DNA from: Chaetomium olivaceum
Taxonomy: Eukaryota; Ascomycota; Sordariomycetes; Sordariales; Chaetomiaceae
Length of the DNA stretch: 64,000 bases
Reading direction: 5' to 3'
Assembly (NCBI GenBank): GCA_039881045.1
Contig: JAYWVB010000002.1
Coordinates: 930,001 to 994,000 of the forward strand
Under the pieces are notes generated by a model. The model was not told the DNA's origin. It saw only the letters and a program-made list of their open reading frames with translations, and did not search any database. Made by a program: the position numbers and the translations under genes. Positions 34,501-45,649 of this stretch are shown here, piece after piece. The first letter of the stretch is position 1. Each line of letters opens with the position of its first letter.

Positions 34501-37262
34501 CTTCCGCCATGGACTCTCCGGCGACAACCGTGGGAGCGCCCGATGCGGAGACCGCTGTGTCAAAGGCTGAAGAGCATGGATCTTCCCCAACTGAGTCGGA
34601 TATCCTGGTAGAGGTGGAAAGACTCAAGGCCCTTGCTGCTGAGCGGGAGTTTGCCGAGAGGGAACTTGCCGAGCGGTACGCCCAGCTTGAGGAACAACAC
34701 CAACACACTCTCGATGTAGTGGAGGAGCTCAAGACAGAGGTCGCAAAGGCCCAAGCCGCCACCACCGAAGCCCAGTCGCCGAAGGGTAACACTCCGGTGA
34801 TCCGCCGCAAGTCGAGCCAGAACGTCATGATTATTGATCGCGCCCACCGGTCGTTTGCATCGCTACGAAACATTGCTGCCGAGAATTTCGAGAACCAGCC
34901 CGATGTCATGCAGAACTTTGAGCTCAACCTCAACTCGGCCATGCACGAGCTCCACTCCCGGTCTGAGCGTATCCAGGAACTCGAGGCCGATGTCACAACA
35001 GCCAAGAAGGAGATGGAGACGAAGATGACCATTATCTCTGGCTTGACGCGCGAGCGGTCCAGCTTGAAGGCGACCTCCCCTATGGATATGGCTATGGTGT
35101 CAACCCTCCGTGAGCAGCTCGAACAAAGCGAGAGGCGCATCAGGGAGATGCAAGCGGCGCATTCCGCTCGGGAGAAGGAGCTAGAGGAGCAGTTGACCGA
35201 GTTGCGAGAGTCGCTCCAGCAGGCTACCTTGGCAGCAGAAAAGGCCACTGCAGCCGCCCAGGCGGCCGTTGAGGCTCATGCAGCCGTTAAGGCTCAGGAG
35301 GCAGTTGAGGCTCAGGCATCCGTCAAGGCTCAGGAGGCCGTCGAGGCCCCAGAGTCTGTGAGAGAAGCTCCGGTCGTCTCGGAAGACTCCGCAACAGATG
35401 GCAAGGACGCTGCCGAGTTGCAAGAGTCTCTCAACAAAGCTACTCTTGCGGCAGAGGAGGCTGTCGAATCGGCCAGAGTTGCTTCCGAGGAGTCGGCGGC
35501 TCAGATTGAGCTCCGGGAGCAGAAGATTTCGGAGCTCGCGTCTGAACTCTCCGGCTGGGAGGGTAGGCACAACACTGCATTGCAGAGCATGCGCGATGCG
35601 GAGGAGCAGATGACCAAGACCATCGGTGAACTCGAGGCCCAGCTCGCCTCCGTTTCAGCACAGCTGGCCGAGGCTGAGCAGAAGGGCCCCGAGGAGGAGA
35701 AAGCGCTCAAGGAGGCCGAGACCAAGCAGAAGAGTTTGGTCGACTTCTTGAGGAACGAGATCGATGAGTACAAGGGCATCATCAACACCAACCAGTCCAA
35801 GGTTATCGAGGTTGAGCAGCAACACGCGGCTACCAAGAAGCTCCTGGAGATGGCTACGCAAGACCGTGACGAGGCTACGAGTCTGCTAGAGACCCGCAAT
35901 GAACTAGTCGCGAAGCTGGAGGCACAGATTGCCGAGCACGAGCAGGCCCTCAAGACGCACCAGGAGAGCCTCGGCGAGCTGGAATCGAAGCACGCCAGGG
36001 ACGTCGAGGAGATGACCTCCTCTTCGAAGCAAGACGTGGAAGCTCAACTGGCGGCACTCAAGTCCGAGCATGCCGGCCGTATCAGCCAACTCGAGGGCGA
36101 CTTAACCGAGGCGCGCGAAGAACTCATGAAGGTTGCTACGCAGGTCGCATTCGCCCTCGGCCTGGATGTCAGTGTCGAGAGGATTTCGGAGCGCCTCGAA
36201 GAGCTTGTCTCGTACCAAAAGGCTCTGGTCCAAGAGCAGGAGAAGAGGGCAGAGCTCGAGAACCACGTGGTGGACTTGTCCAACATCAACGACACGGTCA
36301 TGCGCGACCTCGAGACCGTCAAGGCAAGCTTGGCCGAGGTTCTTGAGGCGGAAAGCGCCGCCAAGGCACAGAACCAATTCCCGATCAAGGAGCAAGTCGC
36401 CTTGGTCAAGAAGAAGGTGGTGGATCTCGAGACCAAGAACAAGAAGAACTCGAGGCTTGTCGAGGAGCTCGAGGATCAGCTCCAGAGCAACTACGACCAG
36501 GCGCAGATGGCGAGCAACCGCCTCTCGACACTGCAAATGGAACGAAACGTCCAGCTGGAGGAGGCCAACGCTGCCAAGATCAAGCTACAGGGAGAACTGG
36601 ATGCCATCCGGGAGGAATACGCCTCTCTCCAGGTATGTTCTACAACAACACCCCATCCCCACGCGTTCAACCCAGCCACTAACACCCACCAGTCCAAGTT
36701 CGACAGCATCCACTCCGGTGGCAGCCCAGAGCGATCCGACTCCCTCACGGGCGCGGTCCGCAAGAGCTCCTCCGTCGCCTCCCTCCCCTCCCCGCCACCT
36801 GCCATCCCGCTGCCCCCTCTCCCCAACGGCAGCTCCAACCCGGGCACCACCTCGCCCACCCCGCGCCCGCCCAGCAAAGACATCGGCGGCACCTCGGCCG
36901 CGGCCTCAGTCGGCATCATCCAAATCCAGGAAGACCAAGAAGCGCGCATCCGCCTCATCGAGAAACACCTCAAAGCCGAAAAACAACTCACGGCGACCCT
37001 CGAGGAGGCCCTCACGGACCTGGAGCGCCAGCAGAACACGATCCGGGCCGAGTGCGACGCGTGGCGGCGCCGCGGCGACGAGCTGGAGGCGGAGCTCAAG
37101 GAGCTGCGCGAGAAGCCGGAGCAGGAGAACCGCTACAGCATGCAGCAGGTCGAGGAGGAGAGGCGGAAGCGGCGCGATGCAGAGATTGCGCGCGCGCATC
37201 TGGAGGAGCGCATGAATACGATTGCGAAGAAGAAGAAGAAGGGGAGTCTGAACTGCTTCTAG
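31553..37262 (+). CDS. Kinesin with N-terminal motor and long coiled coil (kinesin-4-like), motor part full of frameshifts
   Basis: This encodes a microtubule motor. Exons 31553-31715, 31830-32153, 32232-36632 and 36693-37262 give roughly 1820 residues. After a Ser/Pro-rich head comes the motor: AVRVRPPL, FVFDRVFTP, the P-loop AYGQSGAGKSYTMGT, ASYVEIYNEQLRDLL, a switch I (NARSSRSH after repair), the switch II FVDLAGSERLKNT, then HVSYRDSKLTR. The rest is coiled coil (REKELEEQLTELRESLQQ and many more) with a Pro-rich break near 36780-36880 and a basic KKKKKGSLNCF end. At least nine single-base shifts between 32527 and 33905 break the motor and first coil. From 34008 the frame is open to the end. 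The 60-nt intron 36633-36692 is in frame without a stop. N-terminal motor and architecture fit kinesin-4 (KIF4/KIF21) best, but the subfamily is not certain. Confidence 0.85.
35268..35339 (+). repeat. 36-bp tandem repeat inside the kinesin coiled coil
   Basis: Two 36-bp units encode VEAHAAVKAQEA and VEAQASVKAQEA. A third, decayed VEAPESV follows. This local expansion keeps the reading frame. Confidence 0.85.
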
Positions 37263-40200
37263 GAGAGCGGTGGTGGTTGGATTTGGGGGTGGTGGTGATG
37301 GTGGTGGTGGTTTTGGTGCTGCTACTGCTACTGCTGGTTTTGCCGTGGGTGCTGCCGGTCTGGTGGTGGTGATGTGATGGCGATGGTTGGGAAAAAGGGG
37401 GACCGGGAGCTACTTGGTTGGTAATGAGGGATGGGGTGATGGATGATGGAGCTTGCCTGGGATGCAGATGATGGGTGGGCACGGAGACGATGTTCACGGT
37501 GGGCATATGGCTTTACAGGCGGGTGGCATCTTTTGCTCTGCTGCTGCTTCTCTGCTGCTGGCGAGGACGGATTTTCTGGTTGATGATCTGTTCTCTGTTG
37601 TTGTTTTTCTTTTCATTTGTTTGCTATTTTGTGCTTCTTTTCTTCTTCTTTTTGATTCCCCTCTAGTTTTTGATTCCCCTGACAACACTGTCGAATGTTT
37701 GGTGTTCTTGAAGGTCGGTGTTGTTGCGTTGTTGATGATGGACGCGGAGGTTTATATATTCCCTCTACGCGCACGCTCTTCTTTTCTTCTTTTACTAGTA
37801 ATGTCCCTGACACCCACTGATATATGTTGGGTATGTGTTTGTATGTATGTACGTACCTGAACTCTAGCTACTCGAACTATGATGCGTGTCGTTGGCTGTC
37901 TGCTTTGGAGTTGGCCGACTCGGTCATCTCTAGCCCATGTTGGTAGCAACTGAAACGTTACGTCCTTGTTGTTCACGACTGCTTTATACTATAACCACTT
38001 CGTTCGGGGGCATGTCTCGAAACTTAAAGAGCTTGGCCTGTCTGAGTGGTTTCTTTTACACCCATTCCCGGGGGAGATGTGAGTGACTAACCAACGGGGG
38101 TCGATCCCGGCACTCGGACCAAAGGGCTGGTCGCACAAGCCGCGCTCTGGGCGACGGGCATCGGGCTCGCATCCTTCTTTCTCTCGGTCACCCGAGCACG
38201 CGAGAACGGAGCTGTGGACTGCCTAGGGTCGCATGATGCAGGGGTAGAGGCGCATTCGGTCTTGCGGGAACGGAGATCGCTCTCGAGAGTCATCGGGGCC
38301 CCGGATTGGATGATCCACCTCGGGTTTGGGGAAAGGGGGTGGCCCAGAAGCCAAGCAGCAAGCAGCAACAGCAACAACCCAGCGGGTTGCATTGCCGCTT
38401 GAATCGTGAGCTGCTAAGGGTGGCAGGCGAAAAAAAGGGTTCAGCAATACTCAGAACCAGGTACGGAGAACAGTGGTAGGTATAACTAGTTGGCGTTAAA
38501 TGTTGTTACGGATAAAACGGGACATACTAACCGAAGATTCCCGTCATCCACGGAATGCAGTCTGAGAAACCCGCTCCATGGGGCACCAATAAGGGGTCTG
38601 CTGCTCGAATCCCATCGCGAGGTTCACTTTGGGACAGGTGCGGGGCAGTCGTGAGGGAAACCAATGCCTGGTCGTCGCCGAGCCTGGGCAGTATCACGCC
38701 TCCAGCGCCGCCTTCGTCACTCCCAAGCCTTGAGCCGGCAGTGCATCAGCCAAGACGATCGGGCCAAGCGATGTCTTCGAGACGCGCGGGGCAGAGGCTT
38801 GAGCCCAGAGGATGGGGAGCCGTTGAATCCAAAAAAGGAAACTAAAATTGTCAAGTATCAGTACATGGACACACTTTGCTTACGATGGTCTCAGATCCCC
38901 TCCCTCGGGTCACTGGCTGAATTTGTTAGGTAATTTAGTTTGCGACTGCAGCATTGGGTCAGACAGAGTCAGGCATTCCTGGTTCAAGCCCGGTACACAG
39001 AACCATCTCGACCGCAGGACGCACATATGTACCAGACTGCACTACAACACTATAGTTGGGGGCAACCTGGAAGGCTCAACTTGCGACCAGGGGCTCGTCA
39101 CTTGGGAAGATAGAAACCGCTGGCTGACACCAACCTGGGGGTCTCAAACTGAGCGACCCACGTTGCACACACTGCGATCGCATGGCAAACAGGGGCCGAA
39201 TAATGGAACGAACGTTATTAGCCAGCCGGCTCCCCAACCTGTCACCCGCTGATGCCCCGCATGCACAGGGCGACCGAAGAATTACTTGGTCGCGGGGAAC
39301 TGGAGCTTGATTTGACCGGTCCCTTGTCCCCGCTGGCCGCCTGTGATAATAATCCCGTGCCTTTTTGCCGCTGAAAGAGTTTCCTCTTGGCTGCCCTTGT
39401 TGGATGCGGTCCTCGCCGTCCTCGCTGGCACTCTCAGGCGGCTTCGTCGACCTGAACCGTCACGCTTGCTCTTGTACATAGATGATTGATTTTTTGTTGA
39501 GGCTGGAATTCTTAGGTTATGGAGACCTGCCTACCCGGGCATCGGGGAAGGAAGGCGCTAGCCCCTCATCAAATCTTCGGCGTTGTGGAACAGTGATGGG
39601 AGGGGTGGAAGTCGAACCCCTCCATGGAAGGCTCCAATTTGTCAATCTTCTCGGAGTGAGGAGGGGTTCACCAGGAGGTTGTTGGTCTCTTGGTGTAACC
39701 TCCGTCGGCGTAGTGGACTGCAGCCTGGAAGAACACCAATGTTTGTGGTACATTGCAACCCTCCTGCGCGGTTCTGATCCCGAAAAGTATCCCCACATCA
39801 GCCTGGGGCATGTGGTTTGTTTCTGGAGAGGGCTGAATGTCAAATCCTCAAGGGCACCCTGCCAGCCTGTATCTCAGACAAGTAGTTGGTGCACCCATCC
39901 CCCATATGACCACCCACAGACGGGAACCTGGGCGGGCGAGTAACCATGAGCGAGGAGGAGGGGCTCGCGAAAGCCTCAGGCCACCCACGCCGAGTTCCGG
40001 GCCTGACCTCGATACCCTCGGGTTCTCTTGAAAGAAGCTTTATTCGCGCACACGCCCAGGCTCGTCTAAGCAACGCTTCCATTCCGGCTACAAGGGCCCA
40101 GTAATGGCGACATTGGCAGTTGGGGGGTTCGTCGGACGGAGGGAAACCCAAGAAATCCACTTGTGCCTACCCTTGGCTAAACCACCCCACCATCCTATCC

Positions 40201-40584
40201 CGGACGGAGCTTCCCACTAAGGTCAGGTACCGCTACCGGCACAATTGATGGGGAAAGTGCAAGTGTCCACTACCTCTGAGCTGCATCCTCGTTCATGCGG
40301 GCTTGCCCATCTCGGTCGCCATCCGTTGGTGCGATCGCCGCTGTGATACAAAAGTGACCCCTCCCCCCCGCCGCTTGCTCGCTGGCTTGGACTCATTGAA
40401 TCAATGATCTCTCAGCTTCCGTCTTGAACCCCGTATCTCCTCCATATATTCGCTCCCTTTACAGCCGTGCATTAGGTTGTGAACCCGCACGCACCGAGCT
40501 CTGCGCAAGACAAACAACCCCCACCAATCTTTGAGAACGTCGTTACCCCGCCATCCCCCTAGCCCCTCCATCGCCGCCCCTATC
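37263..40584. other. Gene-poor region between kinesin and acetyl-CoA synthetase
   Basis: Apart from one weak small-secreted-protein candidate (38087-38392) nothing is recognised. The kinesin 3' flank is a low-complexity GGT/GAT-rich tract (37265-37390) followed by T-rich sequence. Confidence 0.5.
38087..38392 (-). CDS. Possible small secreted protein
   Basis: This 101-codon ORF starts MQPAGLLLLLLAAWLLGHPLS, a good-looking signal peptide, then 80 polar residues with three cysteines. No domain is known to me. An overlapping frame is also open, and no intron or codon-bias support is visible, so it may be chance. Confidence 0.22.
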   Translation of the reverse strand: MQPAGLLLLLLAAWLLGHPLSPNPRWIIQSGAPMTLESDLRSRKTECASTPASCDPRQSTAPFSRARVTERKKDASPMPVAQSAACATSPLVRVPGSTPVG

Positions 40585-43098
40585 ATGGCTGAAGCGAGCG
40601 CCAAAGCCCCCGTGGTGGCCGAGGCTCATGAGGTCGACACATTCCGTAAGCTTGAACCATCTACCAGGGCGTCCGGTACAGCAGACAGATCCTGGCTGCG
40701 ACAAGCCAGCCCAGGCAAGGAAAGAAATGAATGAAGGCTGACGCGACATTTCTCTTCTAGACCCCCCTGCGAAGATGCTCGAGAGTAGGTTCGCTTCTGT
40801 GCCGTGCGCCAAGATGACATGTAGTCCAGACGCGTTGCGGGGCATCTGGACGAAGGGAAGAAGAAGAATGGCAGGCTAACCTGGATGCGGCAGAGCACCC
40901 GAGCAAACCTCACCTCAGTGGTACGCAATACCCCTGAACCCACTGCTCACACTCCGCGACCGGCGGCCGGGTAGTCTTCCCGTTGCATGACATGGCGCGC
41001 TAACAGTGCCGTCACCCCAGGCCTCGAGGATTACCAGCAACTCTACAAGGAGTCCATCACAGAGCCCACCAAGTTCTGGGGGAAACTGGCTCGCGAGCTG
41101 CTGACTTGGCACAAGGACTTCCAGACAGTGAGCAGTGGTTCTCTCGCAAACGGCGATGTAGCCTGGTTCCTTGAGGGCGAGCTCAACGCCTCGTACAACT
41201 GCGTCGATCGCCATGCTTTCAAGGACCCCAACCGTGTCGCCATTATCTACGAGGCCGACGAGCCGACCGACGGCCGGACTGTGACCTATGGCGAGCTCCT
41301 GCGCGAGGTGTCGCGGGTTGCCTACGTCCTCCGGGATATGGGCGTGCGCAAAGGCGACACGGTGGCCATCTACCTGCCCATGGTCCCCGAGGCGCTCGTT
41401 GCCCTCCTCGCTTGCGCCAGAATTGGCGCTGTTCACTCGGTTGTTTTCGCCGGCTTCTCGGCGGACTCGCTGCGCGACCGTGTCATCGATGGCCGGTCCA
41501 AGGTCGTCATCACCTCTGACGAGGGCAAGCGCGGCGGAAAGTTGATTGGCACAAAGAAGATTGTGGACGATGCCCTCAAGCAGTGCCCCGACGTTACGGG
41601 CGTGCTCGTCTTCAAGCGCACCGGCGCCGACATCCCCATGACGAAGGGACGCGATGTCTGGTGGCACGAGGAGGTCGACAAGTGGCCGGCGTATCTCGCA
41701 CCCGAGCCCATGAACTCGGAGGACCCGCTCTTCCTTCTGTACACCTCCGGCTCGACCGGAAAGCCTAAGGGGATGATGCACACGACGGGCGGTTACCTCC
41801 TCGGCGCGGCGACCACAGCCAAGTATGTCTTCGACATCCACGACGGCGACCGCTTCTTCTGTGGCGGCGATGTTGGTTGGATCACGGGTCATACCTACGT
41901 TGTGTATGCACCCTTGCTTCTCGGTGTGTCGACGGTCGTCTTCGAGGGCACGCCGGCGTACCCCAACTTCTCGCGCTACTGGGATATTATCGAGAACCAC
42001 AAGGTGACGCAATTCTACGTCGCCCCGACCGCCCTGCGGTTGCTCAAGCGCGCTGGCGACCAACATGTGCGCAATGAGATGAAGCACCTGAGGGTTCTCG
42101 GCTCCGTCGGCGAGCCCATCGCCGCCGAGGTCTGGAAGTGGTACTTTGAGGTTGTCGGCAAGGAGGAGGCCCAAATTGTGGACGTGAGTTATCCTTGGAT
42201 ATGCGCGTGCTTCCTCGCTCTCTGCTGACCCCGTGGTGCAGACATACTGGCAAACCGAAACTGGTTCCCATGTCATCACACCCCTTGCCGGTGTGACGCC
42301 GACAAAGCCCGGCTCCGCTTCCCTTCCCTTCTTCGGCATCGAGCCGTCCATCATCGACCCCGTCTCAGGCGATGAGATTCCCGGCAATGATGTCGAGGGT
42401 GTGTTGGCTTTCAAGCAGCCATGGCCAAGCATGGCGCGGACTGTCTGGGGCGCCCACAAGCGGTACATGGACACGTACCTTAATGTTTACAAGGGCTATT
42501 ATGTGAGTTTTGAGCGTGGTCAAGGTAATCTAAAGCCCGTTTGACTAACTTGGGTGTTAGTTCACTGGCGACGGTGCGGGCCGGGATCATGAGGGTTTCT
42601 ACTGGATCCGCGGCCGTGTCGACGATGTCGTGAATGTTAGTGGCCATCGTCTCTCAACTGCAGAGATCGAGGCTGCCTTGATCGAGCATAACGCCATCGC
42701 CGAGGCCGCCGTTGTCGGTGTGGCGGACGAGCTCACGGGCCAGGCTGTCAACGCCTTCGTCGCCATCAAAGACGGCAACGAGCCGTCGGATGCGCTCCGA
42801 AAGGAGTTCATCCTGCAGGTCCGCAGGAGTATCGGGCCCTTCGCCGCCCCCAAGGCGGTGTTTATCGTACCCGACCTCCCCAAGACGCGCAGCGGCAAGA
42901 TCATGAGGCGTATCTTGAGGAAGATCTTGGCTGGGGAGGAAGACCAGCTCGGTGATATCACAACGGTATGCGCGATTGCCCCACATGCTGCTCCCTGTTG
43001 TCTCGGTCTTGACTGACGTGGACTCGTTTTACTAGCTTTCGGACCCCTCTGTTGTTGAAAAGATTATCGCCGTTGTTCACGAGGCTAGGAGGAAGTAA
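40585..43098 (+). CDS. Acetyl-CoA synthetase (acetate--CoA ligase)
   Basis: This enzyme activates acetate to acetyl-CoA through acetyl-AMP and is needed for growth on acetate and for cytosolic acetyl-CoA. It corresponds to the facA / acu-5 type. Seven exons fit: 40585-40645, 40761-40784, 40894-40920, 41021-42183, 42242-42502, 42561-42965 and 43036-43098. They total 2004 nt, 667 residues, with no indel. Exons 2 and 3 are only 24 and 27 nt but are required for HPPAKMLEKHPSKPHLSG. Other motifs are GAVHSVVFAGFS, the AMP-binding loop YTSGSTGKPKG from residue 278, WWHEEVDKW, DVGWITGHTYVVY, TYWQTETG, FTGDGAGRDHEGFYWIRGR, DDVVNVSGHR and the catalytic lysine K625 in TRSGKIMRR. No targeting signal is seen, so it is probably cytosolic. 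A long antisense ORF lies over this gene but is a codon-usage shadow. Confidence 0.97.
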
Positions 43099-45649
43099 GA
43101 GCTGAGCGTTGTTTTAGTGGCGAGTTAGGTTTTGGGGTGTGTATTATCAGGGTTATACCATCGTCTCTGCTGTTATGTCTGGGTATCATTCTCTCCGGGT
43201 TTGGTCTACCGATGTTTTGTTCCAATTCTCCTTTGCTCTGAATAGCCTCGGATATGATATTTCATGATTGATACAAGCCCCGATTGGTTCATTCATTGAT
43301 GGATGCCTACTGAGATTTGGTGCCGAAGGATTCGAAAACGAACGTGGCAGTGCTCTCTCTGTCAGCAAAGCAACCGGCAGTGTTGCTGTGCACATAGTGA
43401 CATACCTGGGCGCCAATGCTGCATCTTTGCCCGACCGACTCCATCCTGGCGACAGTTGGGTCGAGACTGGAGAGGCAGTTATGGAGACTGCCGCAACAAT
43501 CCGCTACCACTTGTTCGGAGTTTACGGATATTGAGCCCCCGTCGGGCCAGCGAGTCGTGTAATGCCGGACTCGGGGAGCCGCCAAGTCGCTTGGGCGGCA
43601 ACAGGACGCGTCAACTCATCTTTGCCAATGCTGCTGCGGTTCGCTGACCATGGTGCTGTGGGTGCTTGGCAGATGCAGATGCAGCACGGGAAAGAGTGAA
43701 GAATGCGAGTGAAATGCGGGGACAACTATTGCCATGCTGCTTTTTCGTGGATTGTTTCCCGTTTTCGATGTTATTGAGTAATCGTCTTTTTGGTGTGCAC
43801 TGCCCGTGGCTCAAACCTCCTTGCCAATCGGGCGAGCTGATGGGGTGAGCACTCGCCGCTTTTGTGCTTTTGTTGCTTTTGTGGTTCGCTGCCTTGTATG
43901 CCGGCATGGTAAGAAGAAAGAGGAGGTTGGTTTGTTTGGGATTTACGATGCGAGGGGGCGTCCGTTGAGTCGTTGGGATCTTGAGAAATGCAGCCGGGTA
44001 AGGATGTCACAACCGGACAGTCCGCTGGGTTATGCTTCTCTAAGCTGTGCTTCACTCAGTTGTGCTTGACTTGAACTAAAAGGTTTTTTCTCTGTCCATC
44101 TCACGTATATACACAGTACAGTAGTCAGCCAAGCCGGCACTCAGAAGAGATATATCGTTTCAACGAATTGGTTACCCCTTATTAGCGAGGACATATCTCA
44201 AGTGCCGAGTCTACCCCGGTGGATAGCCCAAAGGCGAGCTCGACAAACAGAATCGGGAAGCCAGAGGTCGTACTCTACCCAAGGGCAGACTCAAGTTGAG
44301 GAGGTAAGGGCTAAAACGTTCTCACATTACACGAGGGGTGCTTTCGGATCAGCTTTTTACTTCTTGAAGAGAATCGAACCAGCCCAGCCTCTCTAGGTCT
44401 CATAACATAGTTATGTCAGTCGTGCTTCCCCAACCCGCTTAAAGCGGCAAGCGGCCCGGATGGAAATAACATGGAAAATGAATGAGGAAGCGGCGGAGAC
44501 AGTGCGAAGAATGGCCAGCCAAGGGATTCGGAGGCGTGGCGGGCAAGCACAGGGATTTTACTATGGGGTGCCGCTTTGTTGGTTGTTCGAGGGAAGGCTG
44601 CGTTGGCGGTTTTGGTTTTGTCATCTGTCTATCCTTTTCCTTGCATGACCGAAGTGTGCGGGCAGACCTCACCACGACAGCTTGAGTATACAAGTTGAGC
44701 CTGATGAATCTCGAATTGTATCTGTGAAGTTGGAGCTAAAATTATCGTCTCATCCCTCCGCTACGCCAGGCCCGGTTAGCGCCATCCTGTCCATGAGCTT
44801 TCTGTCGCGGCTAAGTATTGCAAGGGTAGCCGGCACAGGAGGCCTTCTGAGCCAACCCTCCCCCGGCACAGGGCTGGGCGGTTTGGGGTCTTGCTCCTGA
44901 AACCGAGACAAGCAGACTCGGGACGGCTCGGCGGGTCGGCGACTGGGCTGGGGATTCTGGGGTTCACGTTCGAGCTTGTTGCTGTGCCCGCGGTTTGTTT
45001 TGGATACGAGAACAGAGAAATTGACCTGGTTGTATTTCAATGTCAACAACCCCATCATCAACCTTCCCGGTTAACTTGGCAACGTTTTTGGCATTCTGAT
45101 CGACTGTTGACGAGCTGACAACGGCTCCTGCCTCCCGTTCGTTGATTTTTTTCCCCGAATGCCCCGCAGCTGACTGACGCCTTACCTACTGCCTTAAACT
45201 GCAAAGCCCCTGACAGCCGCGTAACCAACGCGGCTCGCACAGTGGCCGGGGCCCTTGGCTGGCACCTTTCCCTGGCTCTCAACCTCCTTGGCTCTTGATC
45301 GGACGAGTGACAAACCGAACCGCCACACCCACCGACAAAACACTGTGCACTGCCACCATTGCCGTCCTTCTTTCCTCCTCTCCTTCAGCGAAAAGAAACC
45401 TCCTTTGTGAGCCCTTCATTTGACCCAATCTTCCCTCGTTTCCCCGACGCCGGCCCTATAAGTCGATCACTCAGCGAAAATCACGAATATTATACATTTA
45501 ATATCGAGGGCAGGCTCGAGGAACTAACTAATTCCCTACGGGTCGCATACCTACCACCTTTTAGCAACACACTCGGATATCTCCCTCCTTGAACGGCCCT
45601 TTGTCCTAGTCATCAGCGGGGGATGCGAGCAGCGTTCGAACAGTAGATT
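43099..45649. other. Gene-free region
   Basis: It holds the 3' flank of acetyl-CoA synthetase and the upstream region of the ADAM protease. Short ORFs on both strands have no recognisable features. No repeats or RNA genes could be supported. Confidence 0.5.

Noticed and set aside
34232..35248. 338-codon antisense ORF over the kinesin tail, and the 360-codon Arg/Ser-rich ORF at 36133-37215 in another frame
   Set aside because: Both lie within a long coiled-coil coding frame and have simple composition expected of shadows.
38050..38125. tRNA-like fold: CTGAGTG and CACTCGG arms, GTCGATCC loop, ACCA-like end
   Set aside because: The arms pair, but the T loop lacks TTC, there is no D loop GG and no believable anticodon arm. 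At most a decayed fragment.
39605..39630. T-arm-like GGGGTTCGACTTCCACCCC on the minus strand
   Set aside because: The flanking sequence cannot form acceptor, D or anticodon arms.
40915..42474. 519-codon ORF antisense to acetyl-CoA synthetase
   Set aside because: It mirrors a highly biased, GC-rich coding frame and shows no family features. A codon-usage shadow.
44365..44420. GGTTCGATTC on the minus strand near a CATAAC..GTTATG palindrome, suggesting a tRNA
   Set aside because: Spacing and stems do not fit the tRNA cloverleaf.
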